NCBI RefSeq assembly: GCF_037083825.1
Contig: NZ_JBAPLU010000012.1
Location: forward strand, 57,877-121,876
Origin: Klenkia sesuvii
Lineage (GTDB): Bacteria; Actinomycetota; Actinomycetes; Mycobacteriales; Geodermatophilaceae
Reading direction: 5' to 3'
Length of the DNA stretch: 64,000 nt
Position numbers and translations under genes: made by a program. Under the pieces are notes generated by a model. It did no database searches, was not told the DNA's origin, and worked only from the letters and a program-made list of their open reading frames with translations. Below are positions 51,149 through 60,511 of this stretch, in pieces; the stretch's first letter is position 1; every line of letters begins with the position of its first letter.

Positions 51149-52596
51149 GCGCGGTCGGGACCTGCCCCCACCGGCACCCGGCACGCCGCCACGAGGTCCA
51201 CGCCCTCGGTGTCGGTCACCTCGGCGGGCACCACCTCGCCGGGCACCGCGTCGGGGCCGACCCCGGTGACGGTGGTGGTGCCGTCGGCGTCGGGGTCCTG
51301 GTGCTCGGCGTGGCCGGTCCAGACGCCGGGGGCCTGGCGTTCGGTGAGCAGCACCTGCACGGTGGAGCCGATGCGCTCCTCGGCGCGCTGGGCGGTGAGC
51401 TCCTCGACCAGGTCGGTGATGCGGGCCACCCGTGCGTCCACCTCGTGCTGGGGCAGGTGGCCGTCGAGGCGGGCGGCCTCCGTGCCCTCCTCGTCGGAGT
51501 AGCCGAACACGCCGACCGCGTCGAGCCGGGCGGCCACCAGGAAGCGCTCGAGCTCGGCGACGTCCTCCTCGGTCTCCCCCGGGAACCCGAGGATGACGTT
51601 GGTGCGGAAGCCGGCCGTCGGCGCCAACGCCCGCGCCCGCTCGACCAGGGCCAGGAAGTCCTCGGTGCCGCCGAAGCGGCGCATGCGGCGGAGCAGGGTG
51701 GGCGAGCTGTGCTGGAAGGACAGGTCGAAGTACGGGGCCACCCCGGGCGTGGTGGCGATGGTCTCCAGCAGCCCCGGGCGCAGCTCCGCGGGCTGGAGGT
51801 AGGCCACGCGGATTCGGGCGAGGCCCTCGATCGCGGCCAGCTGCGGCAGCAGCTTCTCCAGCGACCGCAGGTCGCCGACGTCCTTGCCGTAGGAGGTGGA
51901 GTTCTCGCTCACCAGCACCAGCTCGGTCACGCCCTGCCCGGCCAGCCACTGCGCCTCACCGAGCACCTCCGCGACCGGGCGGGACACGAACGCGCCGCGG
52001 AAGGCCGGGATCGCGCAGAACGCGCACCGGCGGTCGCAGCCCGAGGCCAGCTTCAGCGAGGCGGTCGGCCCGGTGGTGAGCCGGGTGCGCTTGAGCCAGT
52101 CGTGCCCGGGGATGGCCGGCGACGTCGGGGCGACGGCCGCCCGGGTGCGGTCGGCCGGGCTGATCGGCAGCAGGGTGCGGCGGTCGCGCGGGGTGTGCGG
52201 CACCAGCGGACGACCGGCCAGGACGTCGTCGAGCCGCTCGCCGATGGCGCCGTAGTCGTCGAAGCCGAGCACGGTGGCCTCGGGCAGCGCGGAGGCCAGT
52301 TCGCTGCCGTAGCGCTCGGCCATGCACCCCACCGCCACGACCTTCGCCCCGCCGTCCCCGGCCTCCAGGATGGCGTCGACGGAGTCCTTCTTCGCGGTCT
52401 CGATGAACCCGCAGGTGTTGACCAGCACGGCGTCGGCGTCGGCGGCGTCGGCCACCAGCTCGTAGCCGTCGGCGGCCAGCCGGCCGGCCAGCTCCTCGGA
52501 GTCGACCTCGTTGCGGGCGCAGCCCAGCGTCACCATCGCCACCTTGGTGGCGTCGGCGGGGAGGTCGGCGAGAGGGAGAGCGGGCACAGCTGGCAC
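51145..52596 (-). CDS. rimO: RimO, ribosomal protein S12 methylthiotransferase
   Basis: RimO adds a methylthio group to an aspartate of ribosomal protein S12. The 483-residue protein is the paralogue of MiaB with VTLGCARNEVDSEEL and VNTCGFIETAKKDS as RimO-specific N-terminal motifs. The radical-SAM motif is CDRRCAFC, followed by a TRAM domain. GCARNEVDSE distinguishes it from MiaB. The GTG at 52594-52596 is 6 nt from TACCAT, so it may be leaderless; another GTG lies three codons on. It is coupled to pgsA. Confidence 0.93.
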   Translation of the reverse strand: MPAVPALPLADLPADATKVAMVTLGCARNEVDSEELAGRLAADGYELVADAADADAVLVNTCGFIETAKKDSVDAILEAGDGGAKVVAVGCMAERYGSELASALPEATVLGFDDYGAIGERLDDVLAGRPLVPHTPRDRRTLLPISPADRTRAAVAPTSPAIPGHDWLKRTRLTTGPTASLKLASGCDRRCAFCAIPAFRGAFVSRPVAEVLGEAQWLAGQGVTELVLVSENSTSYGKDVGDLRSLEKLLPQLAAIEGLARIRVAYLQPAELRPGLLETIATTPGVAPYFDLSFQHSSPTLLRRMRRFGGTEDFLALVERARALAPTAGFRTNVILGFPGETEEDVAELERFLVAARLDAVGVFGYSDEEGTEAARLDGHLPQHEVDARVARITDLVEELTAQRAEERIGSTVQVLLTERQAPGVWTGHAEHQDPDADGTTTVTGVGPDAVPGEVVPAEVTDTEGVDLVAACRVPVGAGPDRA

Positions 52597-52602
52597 CGGT
52601 CC

Positions 52603-52608
52603 ATGGTA
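52603..52608 (-). promoter_or_regulatory. leaderless -10 box, rimO
   Basis: TACCAT on the minus strand, 6 nt before the GTG at 52596. It lies just before the ftsK stop. Confidence 0.45.
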
Positions 52609-52619
52609 CGGGCCGTCGC

Positions 52620-55184
52620 TCAGGCGTCACCGCCGCGCAGCAGGTACAGCGCGCCCTCGAGCTCGTCGGGCTTGAGCAGCACGTCGCGGGCCTTGGACCC
52701 CTCCGACGGGCCGACGATGCCGCGGCTCTCCATGAGGTCCATCAGGCGGCCGGCCTTGGCGAACCCGACGCGCAGCTTGCGCTGCAGCATCGAGGTGGAG
52801 CCGAACTGGCTGGTCACCACCAGCTCCACGGCCTGCACCAGCAGGTCGAGGTCGCCACCGATGTCCTCGTCGATCTCCTTCTGCTCACCGCTGGCCGCGG
52901 TGAAGACCTCTTCCCGGTACTCGGGCTCGGCCTGCCGCTTGGTGAACTCGACGACCGCCTCGATCTCGGCGTCGGAGACGAACGCGCCCTGCACGCGCAG
53001 CGGCTTGCCGGCCCCGATGGGCAGGAACAGGGCGTCGCCCATGCCGATCAGCTTCTCCGCGCCGGGCTGGTCGAGGATGACCCGGCTGTCGGTGAGGCTC
53101 GAGGTGGAGAACGCCAGCCGCGAGGGCACGTTGGCCTTGATCAGGCCGGTGACGACGTCGACCGAGGGCCGCTGCGTGGCCAGCACCAGGTGGATGCCGG
53201 CGGCGCGGGCCTTCTGGGTGATCCGGACGATGGACTCCTCGACGTCGCGGGCCGCGACCATCATGAGGTCGGCCAGCTCGTCGACGATGGCCAGGATGTA
53301 GGGGTAGGGCCGGTAGACCCGCTCGCTGCCGGGCGGAGCGGTGACCTCGCCGCGCTCGACCTTGCGGTTGAAGTCGTCGACGTGCCGCACCCCGGTGGCC
53401 CGCATGTCCTGGTAGCGCTGCTCCATCTCCTCCACCAGCCAGGCGAGCGCGGTGGCTGCCTTCTTGGGGTCGGTGATGATCGGCGTGATCAGGTGCGGGA
53501 TGCCGTCGTAGGGCGTCAGCTCGACCATCTTGGGGTCGATGAGGATCATCCGGAGCTGGTCGGGGGTGGCCCGCAGCAGCAGCGAGGTCAGCAGCGAGTT
53601 CACGCACGAGGACTTGCCGGCGCCGGTCGCACCGGCGACCAGCAGGTGCGGCATCTTGGCGAGGTTGGCGCAGACGAAGCCGCCCTCGATGTCCTTCCCC
53701 AGGCCGACCAGCATCGGGTGCGGGTCCTGCTTGGCCGCCCCCGAGCGCAGCACGTCGCCCAGGCTGACCTTCTCGCGGTCGACGTTGGGCACCTCGATGC
53801 CGACCGCGGACTTGCCCGGGATCGGCGCCAGGATGCGGATGTTGTCGTTGGCGACGGCGTAGGCCAGGTTGCGGGTCAGCGCGGTGATCTTCTCGACCTT
53901 GACCGCGGGCCCCAGCTCGACCTCGTAGCGGGTCACCGTCGGGCCGCGGGTGAACCCGGTGACCGCGGCGTCGATGTTGAACTGCTCGAGGACGCCGGTG
54001 ATGGCCTCGATGGCGATGTCGTTGGACTTCGACCGGGCCTTGGGCGGGTCGCCCGGCCGCAGCGAGTTCAGCGAGGGCAGCACGTAGTCGCCCTCGACCG
54101 GCTCGATGACCATCTGCTCGGGCTCGGTGATCGGCGGCAGCTCGGGCTCGACGCGGCGGGTGCGGTCCTCCACCACGGGCGGACGGCGCAGCGCGGTGCC
54201 CGTCGTCGGCTCGACCGCGACCGCGTCCCCGGCGCCGTCGACGTCCCCGGTGTCGATGACCCCGGTCTCGGTGGTGTCGGCGGCGGACTGCAGGGCGTCC
54301 ATCGCGGCCTGCGCACGACCGCGGCGGACCGCCCGCGGCTTCGGCGGGTCGGCGTCCTCGCCCAGGTCGGGGACGAACTCGTCGTCCTCGGCGTCGTCGT
54401 CCTCGTCGTACTCGTCGTCGCCGCGGCCGGTGACGCGGTCGACGAACCCGCGCAGGCGTTCGGGCACCTGGTGGACCGGGGTCGCGGTGACCACCAGGAC
54501 GCCGAAGAACACGACGAGCAGGAACAGGGCGACGCCCACGGCGGTGCCGACGCCGGCGCCGACGGGGTTGCCGACCGCCCACCCCACGACCCCGCCGCCG
54601 GTGCCGCGGTCCTCGCCGGTGGGCGAGCCGGTGACCAGGTGGGCGATGCCGAGCACGGGGAGGACGACGCAGACCCAGCCGATGATCAGCCGGCCCCGGG
54701 CCTCCGGGCGGGGTCCGTGCCGCAGCAGCCGGACGGCGGCCAGCAGCAGGACGACGGGGAGGAGGTAGGTGAGCGCGCCGAAGGCCCAGCGGAAGGCCTC
54801 GACGATGGTCGACCCGACCGGGCCGACGTCGCCGACGTAGGCGGTGACGCCGAGCACGATGGCCAGGCCCAGCACGGCGAGGCCGACGCCGTCGCGACGG
54901 TGCTCGGGGGCCAGCGGCTCGGCCTCCTCGGGCCGGGCGACCGAGCGGGCCAGCCCACCGGCCCCGCGCGCGAGCAGCGACCAGGTGCCGCTGGCGGCCG
55001 ACCACAGGCCGGCGCCGACCGAGCGGCGCCGGGGTGCCGGACGGCGGGCGGCGGTGGTGCTCCCCCGCTTGGCCGGCGCCCGCTTGGCGGGGGCCTTCTT
55101 CTTGGCGGCGGTGGTCGCCGGGCGGCTGCGCGACGAGCCGCCGGCAGTCGACCGGCGGGTCGACGTGGTCGAGCGCGCAGGCAT
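52620..55184 (-). CDS. ftsK: FtsK/SpoIIIE DNA translocase
   Basis: FtsK is anchored at the septum and pumps chromosomal DNA during division. The 854-residue protein has a basic Ala/Lys-rich N-terminus, four membrane helices at about 100-240, and an acidic linker. The RecA-like motor has Walker A (GATGAGKSS) near residue 520, IVDELADLMMV and QRPSVDVVTGLIKANVPSR. A C-terminal winged-helix gamma domain (SQFGSTSMLQRKLRVGFAKAGRLMDLM) completes the usual set. The ATG is 7 nt after TACCGT, so the mRNA is probably leaderless. It faces the S9 peptidase gene. Confidence 0.95.
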   Translation of the reverse strand: MPARSTTSTRRSTAGGSSRSRPATTAAKKKAPAKRAPAKRGSTTAARRPAPRRRSVGAGLWSAASGTWSLLARGAGGLARSVARPEEAEPLAPEHRRDGVGLAVLGLAIVLGVTAYVGDVGPVGSTIVEAFRWAFGALTYLLPVVLLLAAVRLLRHGPRPEARGRLIIGWVCVVLPVLGIAHLVTGSPTGEDRGTGGGVVGWAVGNPVGAGVGTAVGVALFLLVVFFGVLVVTATPVHQVPERLRGFVDRVTGRGDDEYDEDDDAEDDEFVPDLGEDADPPKPRAVRRGRAQAAMDALQSAADTTETGVIDTGDVDGAGDAVAVEPTTGTALRRPPVVEDRTRRVEPELPPITEPEQMVIEPVEGDYVLPSLNSLRPGDPPKARSKSNDIAIEAITGVLEQFNIDAAVTGFTRGPTVTRYEVELGPAVKVEKITALTRNLAYAVANDNIRILAPIPGKSAVGIEVPNVDREKVSLGDVLRSGAAKQDPHPMLVGLGKDIEGGFVCANLAKMPHLLVAGATGAGKSSCVNSLLTSLLLRATPDQLRMILIDPKMVELTPYDGIPHLITPIITDPKKAATALAWLVEEMEQRYQDMRATGVRHVDDFNRKVERGEVTAPPGSERVYRPYPYILAIVDELADLMMVAARDVEESIVRITQKARAAGIHLVLATQRPSVDVVTGLIKANVPSRLAFSTSSLTDSRVILDQPGAEKLIGMGDALFLPIGAGKPLRVQGAFVSDAEIEAVVEFTKRQAEPEYREEVFTAASGEQKEIDEDIGGDLDLLVQAVELVVTSQFGSTSMLQRKLRVGFAKAGRLMDLMESRGIVGPSEGSKARDVLLKPDELEGALYLLRGGDA

Positions 55185-55191
55185 GTCGTCG

Positions 55192-55197
55192 ACGGTA
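55192..55197 (-). promoter_or_regulatory. leaderless -10 box, ftsK
   Basis: TACCGT on the minus strand, 7 nt before the ATG at 55184. Confidence 0.55.
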
Positions 55198-55251
55198 ATC
55201 GCGCGCGTGGTGCCCGTGTGGCAGGCGGGAGAGCGTGTCTGACCCGCGGAC

Positions 55252-55257
55252 TAGCGT
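55252..55257 (+). promoter_or_regulatory. leaderless -10 box, S9 peptidase
   Basis: TAGCGT ends 8 nt before the ATG at 55266. Confidence 0.5.
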
Positions 55258-55265
55258 CACGGGGC

Positions 55266-57206
55266 ATGCGGACGCTGCCCTTCGGATCCTGGCCGACCCC
55301 GATCACCTCCGAGCTGGTGGTGCGCGCCGCGGCCCGCCTCGGGGAGGTCGCCGTCGACGGCGCCGACGTCTGGTGGGCCGAGTCGCGGGCCAGCGAGGGC
55401 GGGCGCACCGTGCTGGTCCGCCGGGGGCCCGACGGGTCGACGACCGACCTGCTGCCCGAGCCGTGGAACGCACGCACCCGGGTGCACGAGTACGGCGGCG
55501 GGGCCTGGACCGTGGCGGCCGGGCAGGTGTTCTGCACGGAGTTCTCGGACCAGCGGCTGTACCGGGTGGTGCCCGGCGCCGGCCCCGAGCCGCTCACGGC
55601 GGCCCCCGACATCCCGGCCGGCGTGCGCTTCGCCGACCTCTCGGTCACCCCCGGCGGGCAGGTGCTCTGCGTCCGCGAGACGCACACGGCCTCCGGCGTG
55701 GCCGCCGAGGTGGTGCACGAGGTGGTCGTGGTCGCCCCGGACGGCACGACCGAGGTGCTGGTCAGCGGCCCGGACTTCGTCTCCGACCCCCGCCTGGGCC
55801 CGGACGGTGCGCTCAGCTGGTTGCAGTGGCAGCACCCGGACATGCCCTGGGACGCCGCGCAGCTGGTGGTCCGCGCCGTCGACGGCACCGAGACCGTGGT
55901 GGCCGGGGGCGCCGGCGAGTCGGTGGTGCAGCCCTCGTGGGCCGCCGACGGCTCGCTGCTGTTCTTCGCCGACCGCACGGGGGTGTGGGCGCTGTACCGC
56001 TGGCGGCCCGGCGGGGAGCCCGAGCTGCTGCTGGACCCGGGCTCGGACATGGCCGGCCCGCAGTGGGTGTTCGGCGCCAGCCGGTACGCCGAGCTGGCCG
56101 ACGGCCGGCTGGTGGTGGCCTACGGCCGCGACGGCGCGGACCGCCTCGCCGTCCTGGACGCCGACGGGCCGCGGGAGCTGCCCACCCGCTACGCCTCCTT
56201 CGCCCAGCTGCGCGCCGAGGGCACCGCGGTGGTCTGCGTGGCCGGCGGCCCCACCACGAGGGCCGAGGTGGTGCGGGTCGACGTCGACGGCGGCGGGGTC
56301 GAGGTGCTGCGCCCCGCACCGGCCGACGTCGACGCGGCCTGGTTCTCCCGCCCCGAGCTCGTCACCTTCCCCAGCACCGACCTGGACGGCGTCGCCGAGG
56401 CGCACGCGCTGGTGTACCCGCCGACCAACCCCGAGGTCCGGGGCCCCGAGGGCGACCTGCCGCCGGTGGTGGTGGTCGTGCACGGCGGACCCACCGCGGC
56501 CGCCTCCCCCGTCCTGTCCACGGCGGTGCAGTACTGGACCTCGCGCGGGTTCGCCGTCGCCGACGTCGACTACCGGGGCTCGACCGGTTACGGCCGGGCC
56601 TTCCGCGACGCCCTGCAGGGCCGCTGGGGCGTGGCCGACCTCGACGACGTCGTGGCCTGCGTACGCCACCTGTCCTCGGCCGCCGCGCCGGCACACCTGC
56701 GGGTCGACCCGGCGCGGGCGGTCATCCGCGGCGGCTCGGCCGGCGGGTACACCACGTTGGCCGCGCTGACCTTCCGCCCGGGGGTCTTCGCCGCCGGCGC
56801 CAGCCACTACGGCGTCGCCGACCTCGCCGCGCTGGCCGCCGACACGCACTCCTTCGAGTCCCGCTACCTCGACGGGCTGATCGCCCCGTGGCCGTCCGGC
56901 CGGGCGGTGTACGCCGAGCGCTCGCCCATCCACCACGTCGACGCCCTCGCCACCCCGCTGGCGGTGTTCCAGGGGTCGGAGGACCGCGTGGTGCCCCCCG
57001 AGCAGGCCGAGATGATGGTGGCCGCGCTGCGGGAGAAGGGCGTGCCGCACGCCTACCTGCTCTTCCCGGGCGAGCAGCACGGCTTCCGACGGGCGGAGAA
57101 CATCCGGGCCGCCCTGGACGGCGAGCTGTCCTTCTACGCCCAGGTGCTCGGCTTCGACCTGCCGCCCGAGGAGGGCATCGTCCCGATCGAGGTCGTGCGG
57201 CCCTGA
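55266..57206 (+). CDS. S9 family (prolyl oligopeptidase-like) peptidase
   Basis: The 646-residue enzyme has an N-terminal beta-propeller (about 30-370) and a C-terminal hydrolase domain. GGSAGGYTT carries the nucleophile serine near residue 490; an aspartate (GSEDRVVPP) near 571 and a histidine (GEQHGF) near 603 complete the triad. Family members cleave short peptides, often dipeptidyl or acylaminoacyl. There is no signal peptide, so it is cytoplasmic. The ATG is 8 nt from a -10 box. It converges with the RNase J gene across 129 bp. Confidence 0.9.
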   Translation: MRTLPFGSWPTPITSELVVRAAARLGEVAVDGADVWWAESRASEGGRTVLVRRGPDGSTTDLLPEPWNARTRVHEYGGGAWTVAAGQVFCTEFSDQRLYRVVPGAGPEPLTAAPDIPAGVRFADLSVTPGGQVLCVRETHTASGVAAEVVHEVVVVAPDGTTEVLVSGPDFVSDPRLGPDGALSWLQWQHPDMPWDAAQLVVRAVDGTETVVAGGAGESVVQPSWAADGSLLFFADRTGVWALYRWRPGGEPELLLDPGSDMAGPQWVFGASRYAELADGRLVVAYGRDGADRLAVLDADGPRELPTRYASFAQLRAEGTAVVCVAGGPTTRAEVVRVDVDGGGVEVLRPAPADVDAAWFSRPELVTFPSTDLDGVAEAHALVYPPTNPEVRGPEGDLPPVVVVVHGGPTAAASPVLSTAVQYWTSRGFAVADVDYRGSTGYGRAFRDALQGRWGVADLDDVVACVRHLSSAAAPAHLRVDPARAVIRGGSAGGYTTLAALTFRPGVFAAGASHYGVADLAALAADTHSFESRYLDGLIAPWPSGRAVYAERSPIHHVDALATPLAVFQGSEDRVVPPEQAEMMVAALREKGVPHAYLLFPGEQHGFRRAENIRAALDGELSFYAQVLGFDLPPEEGIVPIEVVRP

Positions 57207-57335
57207 GCACACCGTCGCGCTCCGCGCTCCCACCGCGGCCACGTGCCACGGCGGCTGCGCGGAGCCCGCACGTGCGCCGCCGGCGGGAGGACTCCGTCCC
57301 CCGCACCGACGGTCGCACACGGCCTCCGGCCGGTG

Positions 57336-59012
57336 CTACACCTCGAGCACGGTGGGGACGATCATCGGGCGGCGGCGGTGGGTGGTCGCCACCCAGGTGC
57401 CCACCGTGCGCCGCACGACCTGGGCCAGGCGGTGGCTGTCGACCGGCCCGTCGGCCAGGGTGCGGCGCAGGGCCTGCTCGACGAGCTCGACGGCCGGGGC
57501 GAACACGGCGGGGTCGTCGGCGAAGCCGCGCGCGGTGAGGTGGACGGGCGCGACGACGGTGCCGGTCGCGGGCTCCAGGACGACGGTGACGGCCACGAAA
57601 CCGTCGTCGCCCAGGATCTGCCGGGCCGTGAGGGTCTCCTCGCCCACGGTGCCGACGGTCGCGCCGTCGACGTACACGTTCCCGATGGGCACCGCGCCCA
57701 CGATCGACGCGACGCCGTCGACGAGGTCGACGACGACGCCGTCCTCGGCCAGCAGCACCTGCTCGGGCCGCAGCCCCACCTCGGCGGCGATGGCCGCGTG
57801 CGCCCGCAGGTGCCGCCACTCGCCGTGCACCGGCAGGAGGTGCCGGGGCCGGGCGACCTGGAGCAGCAGCCGCAGCTCGCCGGCCGGGGCGTGCCCGGAG
57901 ACGTGCACGCGGGCGGTCTCCTTGTGCACCACGGTCGCGCCGAGCCGGGCCAGCCCGTTGATGACCTTGTAGACGGCGGTCTCGTTGCCCGGCACCAGCG
58001 AGCTGGCCAGCACCACGGTGTCGCCGGGCTGGATGGTGACCTGGGCGTGGGTGCCGGCCGCCATGCGGCCCAGCGCGCTGAGCGGCTCGCCCTGCGAGCC
58101 GGTGCTCACCAGCACGACCTGGTGCGCCGGCAGCGCCGTGGCCTCCTCGACGGGCACCAGCAGCCCGGCGGGCACGTGCAGCAGGCCCAGCTCCTGCGCC
58201 ACGCCCATGTTGCGGACCATCGACCGGCCGACGAACGCCACCCGGCGGCCGTGCCGCGCTGCGCTGTCGAGCACCTGCTGGATGCGGTGCACGTGGCTGG
58301 CGAAGCTGGAGACCACCAGCCGCTGCCGGGCCGCGGCGAACACGGTGTCCAGCACCGGACCGATCGACCGCTCGCTGGTGACGAAGCCGGGCACCTCGGC
58401 GTTGGTGGAGTCGCTGAGCAGCAGGTCGATGCCGGCCTCGCCGAGCCGGGCGAAGGCGCCGAGGTCGGTCAGCTGCCCGTCGAGGGGCAGCTGGTCCATC
58501 TTGAAGTCGCCGGTGTGCACGAGCGTGCCGGCCGGGGTGTGCACGGCGACGGCGAGGGCGTCGGGGATGGAGTGGTTGACGCCGACGAACTCGAGGTCGA
58601 AGGGCCCGGCGCGGTGCTGGCCGCCGGCGGCCACCTCGACCAGGTGCGGCTCGATGCGGTGCTCGCGCAGCTTGGCCGCGACCAGGGCCAGGGTGAAGCG
58701 GGAGCCGACGAGCGGGATGTCCGGGCGCAGCCGCAGCAGGTAGGGGACGGCCCCGATGTGGTCCTCGTGCCCGTGGGTGAGGACGACGGCCTCGACGTCG
58801 GCCAGCCGCGGCTCGATGACCGAGAAGTCGGGCAGGACCAGGTCGACGCCGGGCTGCTCGGCCTCGGGGAACAGCACCCCGCAGTCGATGACCAGCAACC
58901 GGCCGTCGAACTCCAGCACGGCCATGTTGCGGCCGATCTCGCCCAGCCCGCCGAGCGCGACGACCCGGAGCCCACCGGCGGGCAGGGGCGGCGGGGCCAG
59001 CGGGGCGGTCAC
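57336..59012 (-). CDS. rnj: ribonuclease J
   Basis: RNase J is a metallo-beta-lactamase/beta-CASP exo- and endoribonuclease that matures rRNA and degrades mRNA. The 558-residue protein has LTHGHEDHIG (metal ligands near residue 80), TGDFKMDQ, SDSTNAEVPG and the beta-CASP segment SSFASHVHRIQQ and PVHGEWRHL. A C-terminal domain follows. The GTG overlaps the dapA stop by 4 bp, an arrangement shared with mycobacteria, so the two are coupled despite their different roles. Confidence 0.95.
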   Translation of the reverse strand: MTAPLAPPPLPAGGLRVVALGGLGEIGRNMAVLEFDGRLLVIDCGVLFPEAEQPGVDLVLPDFSVIEPRLADVEAVVLTHGHEDHIGAVPYLLRLRPDIPLVGSRFTLALVAAKLREHRIEPHLVEVAAGGQHRAGPFDLEFVGVNHSIPDALAVAVHTPAGTLVHTGDFKMDQLPLDGQLTDLGAFARLGEAGIDLLLSDSTNAEVPGFVTSERSIGPVLDTVFAAARQRLVVSSFASHVHRIQQVLDSAARHGRRVAFVGRSMVRNMGVAQELGLLHVPAGLLVPVEEATALPAHQVVLVSTGSQGEPLSALGRMAAGTHAQVTIQPGDTVVLASSLVPGNETAVYKVINGLARLGATVVHKETARVHVSGHAPAGELRLLLQVARPRHLLPVHGEWRHLRAHAAIAAEVGLRPEQVLLAEDGVVVDLVDGVASIVGAVPIGNVYVDGATVGTVGEETLTARQILGDDGFVAVTVVLEPATGTVVAPVHLTARGFADDPAVFAPAVELVEQALRRTLADGPVDSHRLAQVVRRTVGTWVATTHRRRPMIVPTVLEV

Positions 59013-59914
59013 AGCTCGACGCCGCCGGCGCGCAGCTGCGCGCGCAGCTGCGCGACCTCCTCGGCGGTGGCGTCGACCAGCGGTGGACGGGTCGGCCCGG
59101 CGGGCAGGCCCAGGGCGTGCAGGGCGGCCTTGACCATCATGGCGCCCTGGCCGCCGCCCATGATGCCGTCGTAGACCGGCAGCAGGGAGTCGTTGACCGC
59201 ACGGGCCCGACCGAGGTCCCCGTCCTCCACGGCCGCCACCAGCTCGGCCAGCCGGGGTCCCACGACGTGCCCGACCACGCTGACCACCCCGACCGCACCG
59301 ATCGCCAGCAGCGCGAGGTTGAGCACGTCGTCGCCGCTGTAGTAGGCGAGGTCGGTGCGGGCGAGGGTCCACGAGACGTCGTTGAGGTTCCCCTTGGCGT
59401 CCTTGACGGCCACGATGCGGGGGTGCTCGGCCAGCTCGACGAGGGTCTGGACGGCGATGGGCACCTGCGAGCGGGGCGGGATGTCGTAGAGCATCACCGG
59501 CAGGTCGGTGGCGTCGGCGACCGCGCGGAAGTGGGTCAGCAGGCCGCGCTGGGTCGGCCGGTTGTAGTACGGCGTCACGACCAGCAGGCCGTGGGCGCCG
59601 GCGCGCTCGGCGGCCCGTGCCTTCTCCACCGAGTGCTCGGTGTCGTTGGTGCCGGCCCCGGCCACGACCACGGCACGGTCACCCACGGCGTCGAGGACGG
59701 CCCGCAGGAGCTCGACCTGGTCGGTGTCGGAGACGGTGGGCGACTCCCCCGTCGTGCCGTTGACGACGAGCCCGTCGTGCCGGCCCCGGTCGACCAGGTG
59801 GGCGGCCAGCTCCTGCGCACCGGCGAGGTCGACCGACCCGTCCGCGGTGAACGGCGTGACCATGGCCGTGAGGACGCGACCGAAGGGACGAGCGGGGTCG
59901 GTGGCGCCAGGCAT
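59009..59914 (-). CDS. dapA: 4-hydroxy-tetrahydrodipicolinate synthase
   Basis: DapA condenses pyruvate with aspartate semialdehyde, the first step of diaminopimelate and lysine synthesis. The 301-residue protein has the Schiff-base lysine K171 in IVAVKDAKGN, the conserved Y143 (MLYDIP) and NGTTGE. The ATG at 59912-59914 has TAGGTT 7 nt upstream, so it is probably leaderless. It precedes RNase J with a 4-bp overlap; dapF is at 16619-17539. Feedback control by lysine cannot be judged from the sequence. Confidence 0.95.
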   Translation of the reverse strand: MPGATDPARPFGRVLTAMVTPFTADGSVDLAGAQELAAHLVDRGRHDGLVVNGTTGESPTVSDTDQVELLRAVLDAVGDRAVVVAGAGTNDTEHSVEKARAAERAGAHGLLVVTPYYNRPTQRGLLTHFRAVADATDLPVMLYDIPPRSQVPIAVQTLVELAEHPRIVAVKDAKGNLNDVSWTLARTDLAYYSGDDVLNLALLAIGAVGVVSVVGHVVGPRLAELVAAVEDGDLGRARAVNDSLLPVYDGIMGGGQGAMMVKAALHALGLPAGPTRPPLVDATAEEVAQLRAQLRAGGVEL

Positions 59915-59921
59915 GCCCGCC

Positions 59922-59927
59922 AACCTA
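59922..59927 (-). promoter_or_regulatory. leaderless -10 box, dapA
   Basis: TAGGTT on the minus strand, 7 nt before the ATG at 59914. Confidence 0.55.
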
Positions 59928-59973
59928 CCCAGCGCCCGGGCGGGGTGCCGCCGGTCCCGGCAGGATGCGGGCC

Positions 59974-60510
59974 ATGTCCGCACGCTCCCCGCTCCCCCTG
60001 CGCCGGCCGCTGCTGCTCACCGGGGGGCCGGCCGCGGGGTGCACGTCGGTGGCGCAGGCCCTGGCCGAGCGGCGCGACCTGTGCGCCGTGGTGGAGGTCG
60101 CGCAGCTGCGGGGCATGCTGCGCTCCGGCGCGGTGGCCCCGTGGCGCCCCGGCGCGGGCGAGGGCCAGCACCGGCTCGCCGCCGTGCAGGCCTGCCTGCT
60201 GGCCGCCTCGTTCACCGCCGCCGGGGTCGAGGCCGTCGTGTGCGACGTGCTGCGCGGCGAGGTCGGCGCCGTCTACCGGTCGTCCACCGCTGCGCCGTTC
60301 GTGGTGGCGCTGCGGGTGCCGCTGGAGGTCGCGCGGGCCCGTGGCACGTCGGCCGCGCTGAGCCCGGTGGAGTTCGACGCGCTGCACGCCGAGGCGGCGG
60401 CGGTGCGCGACGTCGACCTCGAGGTGGACGCCGCCGCACCGCTGGTCGAGGTGGTCGCGGCCGTGGACGCGGCGTGGGCGGGGGCGGGGAGCGCGACCCC
60501 CACCCGGTGA
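59974..60510 (+). CDS. P-loop kinase-like protein with an altered Walker A
   Basis: The protein of about 178 residues opens with a strand and LLTGGPAAGCTSVAQAL, which is the place and shape of a Walker A loop, but the invariant lysine is a cysteine (TGC codon). Later parts (FVVALRVPLEVARARGTSAAL) resemble small-molecule kinases of the AAA/gluconokinase-like P-loop group. Nucleotide binding would be weak or absent unless another lysine substitutes. The start is uncertain: ATG at 59974 (with AGGA upstream) or at 59965. It converges on thyX. The function is unknown. Confidence 0.7.
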   Translation: MSARSPLPLRRPLLLTGGPAAGCTSVAQALAERRDLCAVVEVAQLRGMLRSGAVAPWRPGAGEGQHRLAAVQACLLAASFTAAGVEAVVCDVLRGEVGAVYRSSTAAPFVVALRVPLEVARARGTSAALSPVEFDALHAEAAAVRDVDLEVDAAAPLVEVVAAVDAAWAGAGSATPTR

Positions 60511-60511
60511 G

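Noticed and set aside
53190..55265. A long in-frame extension upstream of the S9 peptidase, running across ftsK
   Set aside because: The extension is antisense to ftsK and has no peptidase features. The family start is at 55266, with a -10 box just before it.
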